Assembly: GCA_045588185.1 (NCBI GenBank)
Contig: JAZNDR010000024.1
Coordinates: 1-19,031 of the forward strand
Direction of reading: 5' to 3'
Length of the DNA stretch: 19,031 nt
Source: Scatosoma sp045588185
Lineage (GTDB): Bacteria > Bacillota > Clostridia > Christensenellales > Borkfalkiaceae
The position numbers were made by a program, and so were the translations under genes. Positions 8,292 through 16,290 of this stretch are shown here, piece by piece (positions within the stretch are counted from its first letter, which is position 1; each line of letters begins with the position of its first letter). The notes under the pieces were generated by a model that worked only from the letters and a program-made list of their open reading frames with translations, made no database searches and had not been told where the DNA came from.

Positions 8292-9185
8292 TCAACCTTT
8301 TAAACCGCCGACGGACATATTTGTCAGCATCGTTTTTTGGAATGCGCCGAACAAGGTTAAAGGCACTAAGCTGGACATAAACACCGCCGCAAAGAATTGA
8401 GGATCCATTTTTTTGTTTAAACGGTTGTATATCCCAAAAGCAAGATTTGGATAACTATGTAAATAAATCTGCGTTGTGGAAAAGTTATTCCACGCACCCA
8501 TAACCTGATTGATATATAAAGCGAGCACGCACGGCATAGCTTGCGGTAAAATAATCGTGAGAAAGGTTCTTAACCTCGAAGCACCGTCAATATATGCCGC
8601 CTCGCTGTAATCCTTGCTGATACCTTTGAAATATCCGTACAAAATCAGCGCCATCATATCAAAGCCTGTAAAATACGTAAGCATAAACGGAACGGGATTA
8701 TCCAGAAAATTCAATGCCCTCATGAATTTATAAGACGCAGGGCCAGAGCCCACGACGGGAATGGTAATTCTAAATATGATAACCGCATAAAAAAATTTCT
8801 TAAACGGGAATTTATACCGTGCCAAGGGATACGCAACGCAAATGCTTGCGATTAAGTTTATCGCCTGACCGCCAAACGCCATCCAAATGGAATTTAACGC
8901 CATTCCCCAAAAACCTACGCGAACTGCCTTAAACGACGAATTTGTAAAACTTAAAATTTCGCTGTATATACTCAAATTGAAAGAATCGGGCAACGAAATA
9001 CTGCTTTCTTTCAATTCTTCATAACCCTTCAAGGAATTACAAAACACCCAAAACAACGGATAAATGCAAATTACGGCAAATATAACGAAAATTACTCCGT
9101 ATACGATAAAGGTTATTTTTTGGCTTGTATCCATTCTGACTTTACGAGGCTTAATTTTAACAAGAGAATCTTGATTGTTTTTCAT
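8292..9185 (-). CDS. CUT1 sugar ABC transporter permease, MalG/LplC type
   Basis: The 297-residue inner-membrane protein belongs to the carbohydrate-uptake-1 ABC transporter family. It has about six membrane segments, including IVYGVIFVIFAVICIYPLFW (27-46). The conserved cytoplasmic EAA loop, which docks the ATPase, reads E195-A-A-Y-I-D-G-A-S (195-203). The C-terminus, LTNMSVGGLKG, is typical of MalG-type subunits, which often end near a V-G-G-L-K-G-like motif. I chose ATG 9185 rather than the GTG at 9194: AGAGGTG lies 6 bases before this ATG, and the GTG is part of that site. The gene starts 12 bases after the stop of the partner permease. With the binding protein and the other permease it would import an oligosaccharide. 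The ATP-binding subunit is not encoded in this window. Confidence 0.95.
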   Translation of the reverse strand: MKNNQDSLVKIKPRKVRMDTSQKITFIVYGVIFVIFAVICIYPLFWVFCNSLKGYEELKESSISLPDSFNLSIYSEILSFTNSSFKAVRVGFWGMALNSIWMAFGGQAINLIASICVAYPLARYKFPFKKFFYAVIIFRITIPVVGSGPASYKFMRALNFLDNPVPFMLTYFTGFDMMALILYGYFKGISKDYSEAAYIDGASRLRTFLTIILPQAMPCVLALYINQVMGAWNNFSTTQIYLHSYPNLAFGIYNRLNKKMDPQFFAAVFMSSLVPLTLFGAFQKTMLTNMSVGGLKG

Positions 9186-9191
9186 AATAAA

Positions 9192-9198
9192 CACCTCT
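9192..9198 (-). promoter_or_regulatory. Ribosome binding site deciding the permease start
   Basis: AGAGGTG on the minus strand overlaps the stop codon of the upstream permease gene and sits 6 bases before ATG 9185. Because the alternative GTG start lies inside this site, the ATG is the better start. Confidence 0.65.
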
Positions 9199-10172
9199 TA
9201 ATACTCCACCGGCTCGACCGCTTTTTCCAAACCGTATTTCCCGATAAGAACAACCGGTATCGTCATTGCCGTCAGTACAACGCCCACTGCCGCAGGATAT
9301 CCGTAAGAATTTACCGCTTGGTTAGAGTTGGAAATTTTAGCCGTCAATAAGTATAGATACGAGCCTATCGTACCCGTATTATATTGTAATTCCGTGTAAA
9401 GGTACACCTGACCGTCAAAGGTAAATACGGAAGCAAAATTGCCAATCATACAAACGACAACCGTCGGCCATACGAGCGGCACTGACACAAGGAAAAATTC
9501 TTTGATAAATCCAAGCCCTTCCAAACGCCCTACTTCAAACAACTCCCCGGGTATACGCGCATACGCGCCCGAAATAATGATATTAAAGCCCACGATATGC
9601 GGCAACACGTTTAAAACGACGATAGAGGCGAAAGACGTTTTCAACGATACCAATAATCCGCTTCTAAGTACGTCGTCTGAAAAATTTATGCCCAACGCTT
9701 GACCCAGCGCAATAACGGGACCGTTCGGATCAATCATTTTTTTCATAATCGACACCCATACAATACCTGCAAGTATCGACGGAATCATAAAAATCATACG
9801 GAAAACGTAATGCCCTACGATTTTCTTAAATAAAATATACGAGGAAATCATAGACGGCAATACGCAAACGACGTTGACAAGAAACCATAATAATAAGGTT
9901 CTGCCTAAAATAGAACCAAGCGATTGCCTCGGTATACTCTCAATATACATTTCTTCCGCTTCGCCCGTAAACGTTTTAAATACTTGCAAAATATTATCAA
10001 ACGTAAAATTTCCGTAGTCGTCTTGAAAGGCAAGTAAAATAGAGCTAAAATTCACGTAAACCCAAAAGACTAAAAACGCCACAAACGGAATTCCTATCAT
10101 AATCAAACAAAACACAATCGCGTGTCTATCTTCAAGGCTATAATTTTTCTTCAATCTTTCCGACAGCCTCAT
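9198..10172 (-). CDS. CUT1 sugar ABC transporter permease, MalF/LplB type
   Basis: The 324-residue membrane protein is the second permease subunit of the CUT1 transporter. A hydrophobic first segment (about 19-41) follows a basic N-terminus. A periplasm-facing loop (about 47-88) precedes the core helices, which include LGRTLLLWFLVNVVCVLPSM (89-108). The EAA-type loop is degenerate, E210-L-F-E-V-G-R-L-E-G-L-G221, as is common in the MalF/UgpA/LplB partner. The later segment NSYGYPAAVGVVLTAMTIPV is typical of the family. Its ATG overlaps the stop of the binding-protein gene by one base (TAATG), and a GGGAG site lies 7 bases upstream inside the previous gene. This indicates translational coupling and balanced subunit production. 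Confidence 0.95.
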   Translation of the reverse strand: MRLSERLKKNYSLEDRHAIVFCLIMIGIPFVAFLVFWVYVNFSSILLAFQDDYGNFTFDNILQVFKTFTGEAEEMYIESIPRQSLGSILGRTLLLWFLVNVVCVLPSMISSYILFKKIVGHYVFRMIFMIPSILAGIVWVSIMKKMIDPNGPVIALGQALGINFSDDVLRSGLLVSLKTSFASIVVLNVLPHIVGFNIIISGAYARIPGELFEVGRLEGLGFIKEFFLVSVPLVWPTVVVCMIGNFASVFTFDGQVYLYTELQYNTGTIGSYLYLLTAKISNSNQAVNSYGYPAAVGVVLTAMTIPVVLIGKYGLEKAVEPVEY

Positions 10173-11890
10173 TAGTTTGCTCCCGCTTCTTTTTCAAGTT
10201 TATAACCGCCGTAGCCCATATAAGTTGCCCAGTTCGTTTCAGCCGCCGGCAAAATACCCTTAATCCCAAGCGCAGCGTCGCCGTAGTAGTAAGCGTTTGC
10301 ATAATATGCGTAATCTCTCGTTTTCACGTCCTCAATAGTCCCCATAAGCGCCACTGCGTCTTTAATCGAGTTTGCGGCAAGCGAAGGAATCAAGAAAAGT
10401 CTTTGGCATTGCTTACGCACAGAACCTACGTAAAAGTCCGTCGAAGTGATATAATCGGTAGAAGCAATAATGTCTTGCGCACTCTTAATAAACGGAGCCT
10501 CGTCGCTTCTCAATTCGCCTGTTGCATATGCACTGCAAAGGCTGTATTTTGCTTTCGCGTCCGCGGCGTCTTGGCTGGCGAGCATTCTTAAAAACAACTT
10601 TGCAATATTCGCTTTATCCGCCGTCGCTTCATTCGAAATATATGCGCTCGACCGTAAACCAAAGAACCCGGAACGGCGTGCTTCGTATACGCGGTCTACC
10701 ATTTCGTCGGTGAGCGTTACCGAACAAGCGCTTTCCGTTTCCGTTTTTATTTGCGCTTTGGTCTTATCCTCGTCCACAAGCTTAACCATATAGCTTAAAA
10801 CTTCGTCGCACTTTGCCTTATCCGCGCCGTTGTTTCCGTCTAAACCGAGCTTGACGCCCAACGCGGAAATTACGGGTACTTTAATAAAGTCAACGTTATT
10901 GATTTTCGTGGAGAAATTTTCCCGTACTTCGTTCAGGAAATACGAACCGTCGAAAGTAAACACGGCTCTGTTCATCATTACCTGTGCGTGCGCGTCGTCG
11001 TGGCGTTGCGCTTCCGAACCTACCGTCGAATACTCCTTATCAAAAAGATGGAAATACACTTCAAGAATATCCATTAAATCTTCGCTTGCGGTTTTTTTCC
11101 AGCCGTCGCGCTTCACCGTGCCGTCTTCGTTCAACGCGTAATCTAATGCAAATAATTGGTCGTATTCTTCCACACCGAGCATTTGCGCCATATGGGTAAA
11201 CAGAGGACTCAGCGTATATCCGTAAGCGTTATCGCCGCCCCAAGCAATAGGATATGCGCCAACCTCGTCGTACGCGTCTAAAATAATATCGTACATTTCA
11301 AATAATTCGTCCGTTGTACGGGGCATTTCAGTAATCTCTGAATATTCGGCAAGAAGCGAAGTATTTACGACAAGCGCACTTGGACTCTTATACCAGTAAT
11401 ACGCATAAAAATCATTGCCCGAGCTTACGTATTTGTGAATCCCTTCGGAAGTCGCTTTAATGGTTTGTTCGCTTTCCGTGCCGTCGAAATTGATTGCTTT
11501 CGAATTATACACGTCGTTAAGATTTACAGCGCAAACCCCGTACTCCTCGTCGAGCACGTCGTCCACGTCTACGCCTTCCGTAACAAACAAATCTATACCG
11601 TTTACGTTATTACGCATTTCCGAAAGCGCCTGAGCACCCGAATAACCTTCTACGGGCGTCATAATGTTTACCTTATAACCGTCGTCCTTGTATAAGGCTT
11701 CAAATTTTTCCTTGACTTCCTCAATCCAAGCCGAACCGTAACCGCCGTCAATCATCTTGACGTTAATCGTTAAGGGATCGGAGCTTGTTTCGTCAGTACC
11801 GCTACATCCTGCCGCAGTAAATACACTGCCTGAAATCGCCATACAAAGAGCGAGCGACATACTTCTTTTCCATTTCAATTTCATTTTCAT
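10172..11890 (-). CDS. CUT1 extracellular solute-binding lipoprotein
   Basis: The 572-residue product is the substrate-binding lipoprotein of the adjacent ABC transporter. Residues 1-29 form a lipoprotein signal: basic KMKLKWKRS, hydrophobic SLALCMAISGSVFTA, lipobox TAAGC with C29. The mature part has family-1 solute-binding features: an early beta strand followed by EEVKEKFEALY, an aromatic stretch FYAYYWYKSPSALVVN in the hinge/ligand region, and AYPIAWGGDNAYGY. At 572 residues it is longer than typical maltose-binding-like proteins (about 400-450), which suits an oligosaccharide-sized ligand, though this is only inference. ATG 11890 and ATG 11884 are both possible starts. The AAGGA nearest the genes gives 7-base spacing to the inner ATG, and a second AAGGA further out suits the outer one. 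The choice changes only two residues. Confidence 0.93.
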   Translation of the reverse strand: MKMKLKWKRSMSLALCMAISGSVFTAAGCSGTDETSSDPLTINVKMIDGGYGSAWIEEVKEKFEALYKDDGYKVNIMTPVEGYSGAQALSEMRNNVNGIDLFVTEGVDVDDVLDEEYGVCAVNLNDVYNSKAINFDGTESEQTIKATSEGIHKYVSSGNDFYAYYWYKSPSALVVNTSLLAEYSEITEMPRTTDELFEMYDIILDAYDEVGAYPIAWGGDNAYGYTLSPLFTHMAQMLGVEEYDQLFALDYALNEDGTVKRDGWKKTASEDLMDILEVYFHLFDKEYSTVGSEAQRHDDAHAQVMMNRAVFTFDGSYFLNEVRENFSTKINNVDFIKVPVISALGVKLGLDGNNGADKAKCDEVLSYMVKLVDEDKTKAQIKTETESACSVTLTDEMVDRVYEARRSGFFGLRSSAYISNEATADKANIAKLFLRMLASQDAADAKAKYSLCSAYATGELRSDEAPFIKSAQDIIASTDYITSTDFYVGSVRKQCQRLFLIPSLAANSIKDAVALMGTIEDVKTRDYAYYANAYYYGDAALGIKGILPAAETNWATYMGYGGYKLEKEAGAN

Positions 11891-11915
11891 TTCCTTTTTT
11901 CCTTTTTTATTTTTA

Positions 11916-11943
11916 CGGCAATTATCGCAAGGCGTAACTGCCG
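11916..11943 (-). other. Imperfect stem-loop ahead of the binding-protein gene
   Basis: On the minus strand CGGCA (11943-11939) pairs with TGCCG (11920-11916). Inner pairs TTA/TAA and CGC/GCG surround a CTT loop, with one bulge and one weak G/T position. A-rich sequence, not a U-run, follows in the minus direction, so it should not terminate this operon. It lies in the 56-base gap between the 908-residue protein gene and the binding-protein gene. That is where 5'-protecting or processing hairpins are often found ahead of highly expressed binding proteins (general knowledge; the role here is inference). Confidence 0.45.
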
Positions 11944-11946
11944 ATT

Positions 11947-14673
11947 TTATTTTATCCAGCCGAAATCCCGCGGCGTTACTAACACCTTTCCGAGCGTTCT
12001 AACGGGACTTTCGTCCTTTTGCCAACACGCACCGTCCGTCGTTTTTAAGAGTACTTTATACGGCAAGCGAACAAAACCGCTCGATTTCTTATCTATCTTG
12101 ACGATAAGATGCGTTTCCGCTCCGCTCGATATATCCTCTGCCTGCCACTTCCCTTTCTCTTCCTCAATCCGTTCGTCTAAAATAGACTGATGCGTCATAC
12201 AATCGCGATACAAATGTACGCGGCTGTCCGACTTTATCACTACCTGCGGAGCGGGGAAAAATAATTCAAACTCGTTGCACAGCATAAAATCCGTCTTACG
12301 GGGACTATACAGCTCCACGCAAATTTCCTCGTTTGAAACCGCAATCTTAAATTTGCTTTCGTTATCTGAAAGGAACGCCCATTCCGCGGTTTTTAACCCG
12401 TTTCTACCCGCATTATACGATTTAACGCCCTCTTCTTCGCCGTTAAAATATACAAGAGGGATTTTCCCTTCGTAAATCCGCTGTTTTACAATCGGAAATT
12501 CCGTTTCTAACAACGCTTGGAGTTTTTCCTTCCGCGACTTTAATTTTTCAGGGAAAAACTTAAAGCCTTCCGCTTCCGAATGAAAGCCCAAACGGTTATC
12601 TTTCTCGCAAAGCGCGGACATTCTATCGCATTGCAGTATTTCTTTGGAAACAATTTCGGAAAGTCTTTTCAAAATTGCTTCCGAATTTCCGCGTTCATAA
12701 CCCAAATCATTACGAAGCTTATAAAATTCTATGATATTTTTTCCGCTCTCGATTAAAACGCCCAGTGCTTTCGCGACGGTAATTTGTTCGAAGTTTTTGC
12801 TCCATTGAGAAGTTTTAGCAAGCTCGTCTAACCCTTTTTGCCACCACTTGTGCATTTCGCATAAAAGCGTTAACGCTTCGCTTACGGTATGCCCCGAAAA
12901 TAAACATTCCCCTATCCTATCGCCGTCCGTCGGGTCGATAAGCAACCACGACCTACTCAAAGAATAGTTCTTGGGGAGCAGAGCAAGCTCCCAAACCACG
13001 CCGTCGTGCATAGGCCCGTAGTAACTGAACATCACGTTGACGGGATATTGCCTATATGCTTTTTCAAAGTATTCCCAAGCTCTTTCCGCAAACGGCGCGT
13101 CCGTTTCCGAGTAATAAAGCTTGGCAAGCTCGGATAAAAATTCCCTTTTTGACGAAAAGGTCCTGTCAAAGGACATAATTTCAGCCGCCTTGCTCATAAG
13201 GCAGGGATAATTCCCAAAATACCAGCTTTCCATTACGCCCGTTACGCCGAGTTCTTTCGCACGCGTAAATTTGTCGTATAGTAAGCCCGGGACGGGAATA
13301 TACGGAACGCTTGCGATTTCATGCGAACAGCAAACCTGCATTTTCGCATAACAAGCTTTTCCGTTCTCGCGCGCTTTTTGCGCCGTGTATGAAAACATAT
13401 CCGAAGGTCCGTCGTAGGCAAGCCAATAATCAATGGCTACGCGTTTTCTTCCGAGCTGTTCGCACCTTCCGTTGTCCTCAAAATTTTGCATTAAAGCAAC
13501 GTCGGCAGGGACTTTTTCTACGTACTCGCCAATTTCTTCAAGCTCCCAAAGTCTATGTTCGTACGTCCAACTGATAAATTCTGCTTCGGGCTTCGCGCGC
13601 CGCATTCCCTCGCGCAAGGTTTCCACTTTTTGCGATAAGATTTCAGCCCGCGAATACTTCGAACAATAGGGGCAGGTGTTTGTCCACTCAAATTCGTCGT
13701 TCGTCCAAACGGTAGAACACGACGTTACCCTTTCGCCCTGCGTAATACTGATAAAACCGCCAAGCTTTGGCGCAAGCGTAAACAGCTTTTCCATCGCCTC
13801 ATAGCAGTACCGTTTGCCAAAGTCGGTATAAGTACAAAATGCAACGTGGTCAATTACCTCGTCCCCGCGAAATTCTTGAATCCGATTTCCAAGCACCTGC
13901 GAATATTTCCCCAGTAAATTGCCGTGCCGTTTTACTATGGCGGGATTCGTCAGCGCAATCGGCTCTAACGCAAATAGAAATACGTCTATTCCGTATTTCG
14001 CGCATTTTTCAATGGTTCGATTTAATTTTTGAATACGCTTTTCGCTGTTTTGCCCAAATTCTTCGATGAGAGAGGATTTTAATAATTCGTCAAAAGACGA
14101 ATATATCCATATACCGTTTATTCCGTCGTGCATTAAGCGATTTAAATATCCGTCGGGATAATAATCGACGTCGTCGCTCAATTCCGCACCGTTTTTCGGG
14201 GGGCGGTTGGTCGGGGAAAAAAAGCATCGGGAAATGCGCCGCTTGATTACGGCTTTTTGACGCAGACTCCCAAGCGGAAGCGTACCTCCCCCTTGCACAA
14301 GCAAATCTTCCAAGCGTATCAAACCGCGCCTTACCCCTTCCGTTTCCGATGCAAAAACAGAAATTCCCCGTTTTGTAACTTCAAGGATATATTCTTCTTT
14401 TTCTAAATCCTTGCGGTGCAAAACGGAGATGCCGAAATTAGAACCGTTAAGGTTGTTCTCCTTTAAAAACGCCTGAAAATCGGAAAAAACCGAAAATAAA
14501 TTTTCTTCCTTTTGAAATGTGCCTTCGTTCAAATAAGCGCAACGTATTTCCACCGCACCCTCCGCGGCTTGAACAAGCCGCGGAATTTTAGGTACGATAA
14601 AATTTTTCAAGTCCTCTTCGAATATTCGTTCAGGCTGTTTGTCAAAAAACACATCGACCGCACTTCTCGTCAT
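11947..14673 (-). CDS. Large cytosolic glycosidase-like protein with GH20b-type N-terminal domain
   Basis: The 908-residue product starts with an alpha/beta domain (about 1-145). Its second half (YILEVTKRGISVFASETEGV, then RRGLIRLEDLL) resembles the GH20b / alpha-glucuronidase N-terminal 'zincin-like' domain that precedes TIM barrels. A barrel-like region follows (about 146-500): YLNRLMHDGINGIWIYSSF, KYGIDVFLFALEP, GGFISITQGER, FISWTYEHR and GVTGVMESWYFGNYP. A helical region spans about 505-735, and a beta-rich tail about 740-905 could be a CBM9-like domain. The GH20 His/Asn-x-Gly-x-Asp-Glu signature is absent, so I assign no activity. C334-P-Y-C337 and about 20 cysteines in total, with no signal peptide, indicate a cytosolic protein, possibly metal-binding. 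ATG 14673 is fixed by an in-frame TGA 12 bases upstream. No good ribosome binding site precedes it, and it lies 5 bases after the 34-residue gene, which suggests coupled translation. Confidence 0.78.
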   Translation of the reverse strand: MTRSAVDVFFDKQPERIFEEDLKNFIVPKIPRLVQAAEGAVEIRCAYLNEGTFQKEENLFSVFSDFQAFLKENNLNGSNFGISVLHRKDLEKEEYILEVTKRGISVFASETEGVRRGLIRLEDLLVQGGGTLPLGSLRQKAVIKRRISRCFFSPTNRPPKNGAELSDDVDYYPDGYLNRLMHDGINGIWIYSSFDELLKSSLIEEFGQNSEKRIQKLNRTIEKCAKYGIDVFLFALEPIALTNPAIVKRHGNLLGKYSQVLGNRIQEFRGDEVIDHVAFCTYTDFGKRYCYEAMEKLFTLAPKLGGFISITQGERVTSCSTVWTNDEFEWTNTCPYCSKYSRAEILSQKVETLREGMRRAKPEAEFISWTYEHRLWELEEIGEYVEKVPADVALMQNFEDNGRCEQLGRKRVAIDYWLAYDGPSDMFSYTAQKARENGKACYAKMQVCCSHEIASVPYIPVPGLLYDKFTRAKELGVTGVMESWYFGNYPCLMSKAAEIMSFDRTFSSKREFLSELAKLYYSETDAPFAERAWEYFEKAYRQYPVNVMFSYYGPMHDGVVWELALLPKNYSLSRSWLLIDPTDGDRIGECLFSGHTVSEALTLLCEMHKWWQKGLDELAKTSQWSKNFEQITVAKALGVLIESGKNIIEFYKLRNDLGYERGNSEAILKRLSEIVSKEILQCDRMSALCEKDNRLGFHSEAEGFKFFPEKLKSRKEKLQALLETEFPIVKQRIYEGKIPLVYFNGEEEGVKSYNAGRNGLKTAEWAFLSDNESKFKIAVSNEEICVELYSPRKTDFMLCNEFELFFPAPQVVIKSDSRVHLYRDCMTHQSILDERIEEEKGKWQAEDISSGAETHLIVKIDKKSSGFVRLPYKVLLKTTDGACWQKDESPVRTLGKVLVTPRDFGWIK

Positions 14674-14678
14674 AGCGT

Positions 14679-14783
14679 TTATTCAGTCCAATCGTCCTCA
14701 ATAATGTTATCACCGCTAGCCGTAACAATATCTTCTTTAATTGCAATCAATTCGACCGCTACGTTTACGTAATATTTTTTCAT
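14679..14783 (-). CDS. 34-residue small protein of unknown function
   Basis: This short frame encodes a peptide beginning MKKYYVNVAVELIAIKEDIV and ending NIIEDDWTE. The N-terminal third is basic-hydrophobic, the middle reads TASGDN, and the C-terminus is strongly acidic. Support comes from a consensus GGAGG site 6 bases before the ATG, better than those of most genes here, and from its tight fit between neighbours: it starts 38 bases after the 483-residue protein gene and stops 5 bases before the 908-residue protein gene. It has no membrane segment and no signal peptide. I have the unverified impression that short Clostridia proteins with an acidic tail after a D-(I/V)-(I/V)-T-x-S-G-like stretch are common and uncharacterised. 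It may be a functional small protein, or may act by delivering ribosomes to the next gene. No maturation enzymes for a peptide product are nearby. Confidence 0.62.
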   Translation of the reverse strand: MKKYYVNVAVELIAIKEDIVTASGDNIIEDDWTE

Positions 14784-14789
14784 TGTTTT

Positions 14790-14794
14790 CCTCC
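14790..14794 (-). promoter_or_regulatory. Ribosome binding site of the 34-residue gene
   Basis: A perfect GGAGG on the minus strand lies 6 bases before ATG 14783. It is the main evidence that this very short frame is translated. Confidence 0.7.
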
Positions 14795-14821
14795 AAGAAT
14801 AATTTTTCATGTTTTTAGCCC

Positions 14822-16273
14822 TTAACGGCACGGCAACACGAAAACGCCCTCGCCACAGCCAAGCGCAAACACCGCCGTGCCGTTTGTCAATGCAACTTTG
14901 GTGGATACGCCGTTTTTATATACGACAATTTCGTCTACACCGTCAAAAGAAACGGTTACGGTTTGAGAAGCATTCATTACAGGATCGGTAACGTTTACAA
15001 ACCAGTATCCATTTTGCGCAAAGGTCTTGTCGTACAACTCCGTTGCAAGTACGACGCCGTTCTTTCCAAGCCCTACGCTATTTACGCCTTTAATCGTTCC
15101 GTCGTTCTCCGCACGGTTGACAAAAGCGGAATCTCCGGGAATCGTACCTTTCGTATAAAGCTTTAAAGCTTGATATTCAAAATTCCCAAGAACGGGTGCC
15201 ATCGCCTGTATTTCGTTGTTGATTTTTTGCGCGATATAATACAGCTCGTTCGGCTCGCCGTTACGATTTACCATTGAAGCCGTTTCGTCGTAATGCTCGT
15301 CGCCTTGATTGACAACGGGGTAATAGCTCCAATAGCTGTATCCCTTGATGCCCATCGCCATACCGATATTCATTTGCCAATACATATCCGCTTCCGTACA
15401 TTTTCTCCAAAGCTTCGAGCTTGTTCCGCCGCCGCAAGCTTGGAACACTTTACTAAACTGCAAACCGTTCTCCTTGCAAAACTCAGCAACGATCTGTGCA
15501 TTGATCAAATGATACTCTAAAATATAGCTTTCTGCCTCTTCTGATTCAAACGAGCCTCTTTCGTGAATAGGATAGTCGTCGTATTGTATAATCGGTGAAC
15601 CCACCTCGTCGTAAAAGAGTTGGAGATATTTTTTATATGCCTTTTTCGAACCTTCTTCCAAACCGTAAGTAGCCACCAACGTTTGTTCGTCCGCCGAATA
15701 CAGCATACTCCCGTTTGTGATATGTTCGGGGGAATAAGGCAATAAATTCAAATTCACATAAGCGTTCGGGCATACGGCTTTTATTGCTCTATACACCTCG
15801 CCTTGCGCTTTAAACATTTTATAGCTCGGTTCGTCCTTTAACGATACGCCGTAAAACGCAGGGTGCTCTTTTACCTCGCGGAGCGCACTCGCAACATATG
15901 CCTTTAAAGCAACTTCCGTTCCAAAGAAATTTTTGCCGTCCGCTTTCGCAACATTAATCAGCGATTCCGCCGTCCCCGCAAGAGTATGAAGCTCGTCAAT
16001 AAACACAAGACATTTCATTCCCTGCGCGTAAGCCATATCCATAACCTGTTTCAGCTTACTCGTTTCAAAGTTCCCCGCCGTTCCGTTATGCCCGAATACA
16101 TAGCTGATGAATAATACGTTAAACCCCGCGTCTTTATGTAACTTCGTATTTTCGGGGGTTTGCAGGGAGGACGGCAGAGTCGTTACAACTCTGTTATCCC
16201 CCGTTCCCGTTGCATACCAATCGTCACACACAGCGTGGTAAGAAAAAATCATAAACTGATTCTCGTTGTACAT
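14822..16273 (-). CDS. Glycosidase-like TIM-barrel protein with DEP motif, no signal peptide
   Basis: The 483-residue product is a close paralogue of the secreted lipoprotein encoded at 4787-6370. Alignable landmarks are DWYATGTG (18-25; WWATGSG in the paralogue), LFISYVFGHNG (54-64), FYGVSLKDEP (140-149, with D147-E148-P149), YVNLNLLPYSPE (172-183), QYDDYPIH (230-237), ADMYWQMNIGMAMGIKGYSY (295-314) and the C-terminal beta domain ending GEGVFVLP. E148 is the best acid/base candidate. The strand-7 position reads VFQAC, with no Glu nucleophile, as in the paralogue. It begins MYNENQFM with no signal peptide. An AGAGGA site 7 bases upstream and a 17-base gap from the previous gene's stop make a longer, signal-bearing start impossible. 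It is therefore either cytosolic, acting on imported glycan, or exported in an unusual way. The glycosidase fold is fairly secure; the activity is unassigned. Confidence 0.8.
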   Translation of the reverse strand: MYNENQFMIFSYHAVCDDWYATGTGDNRVVTTLPSSLQTPENTKLHKDAGFNVLFISYVFGHNGTAGNFETSKLKQVMDMAYAQGMKCLVFIDELHTLAGTAESLINVAKADGKNFFGTEVALKAYVASALREVKEHPAFYGVSLKDEPSYKMFKAQGEVYRAIKAVCPNAYVNLNLLPYSPEHITNGSMLYSADEQTLVATYGLEEGSKKAYKKYLQLFYDEVGSPIIQYDDYPIHERGSFESEEAESYILEYHLINAQIVAEFCKENGLQFSKVFQACGGGTSSKLWRKCTEADMYWQMNIGMAMGIKGYSYWSYYPVVNQGDEHYDETASMVNRNGEPNELYYIAQKINNEIQAMAPVLGNFEYQALKLYTKGTIPGDSAFVNRAENDGTIKGVNSVGLGKNGVVLATELYDKTFAQNGYWFVNVTDPVMNASQTVTVSFDGVDEIVVYKNGVSTKVALTNGTAVFALGCGEGVFVLPCR

Positions 16274-16290
16274 ATAATAATCCTCTACGT

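Noticed and set aside
11947..14673. Calling the 908-aa protein a beta-N-acetylhexosaminidase
   Set aside because: Only the N-terminal GH20b-like part supports it; the GH20 catalytic Asp-Glu signature is not seen.
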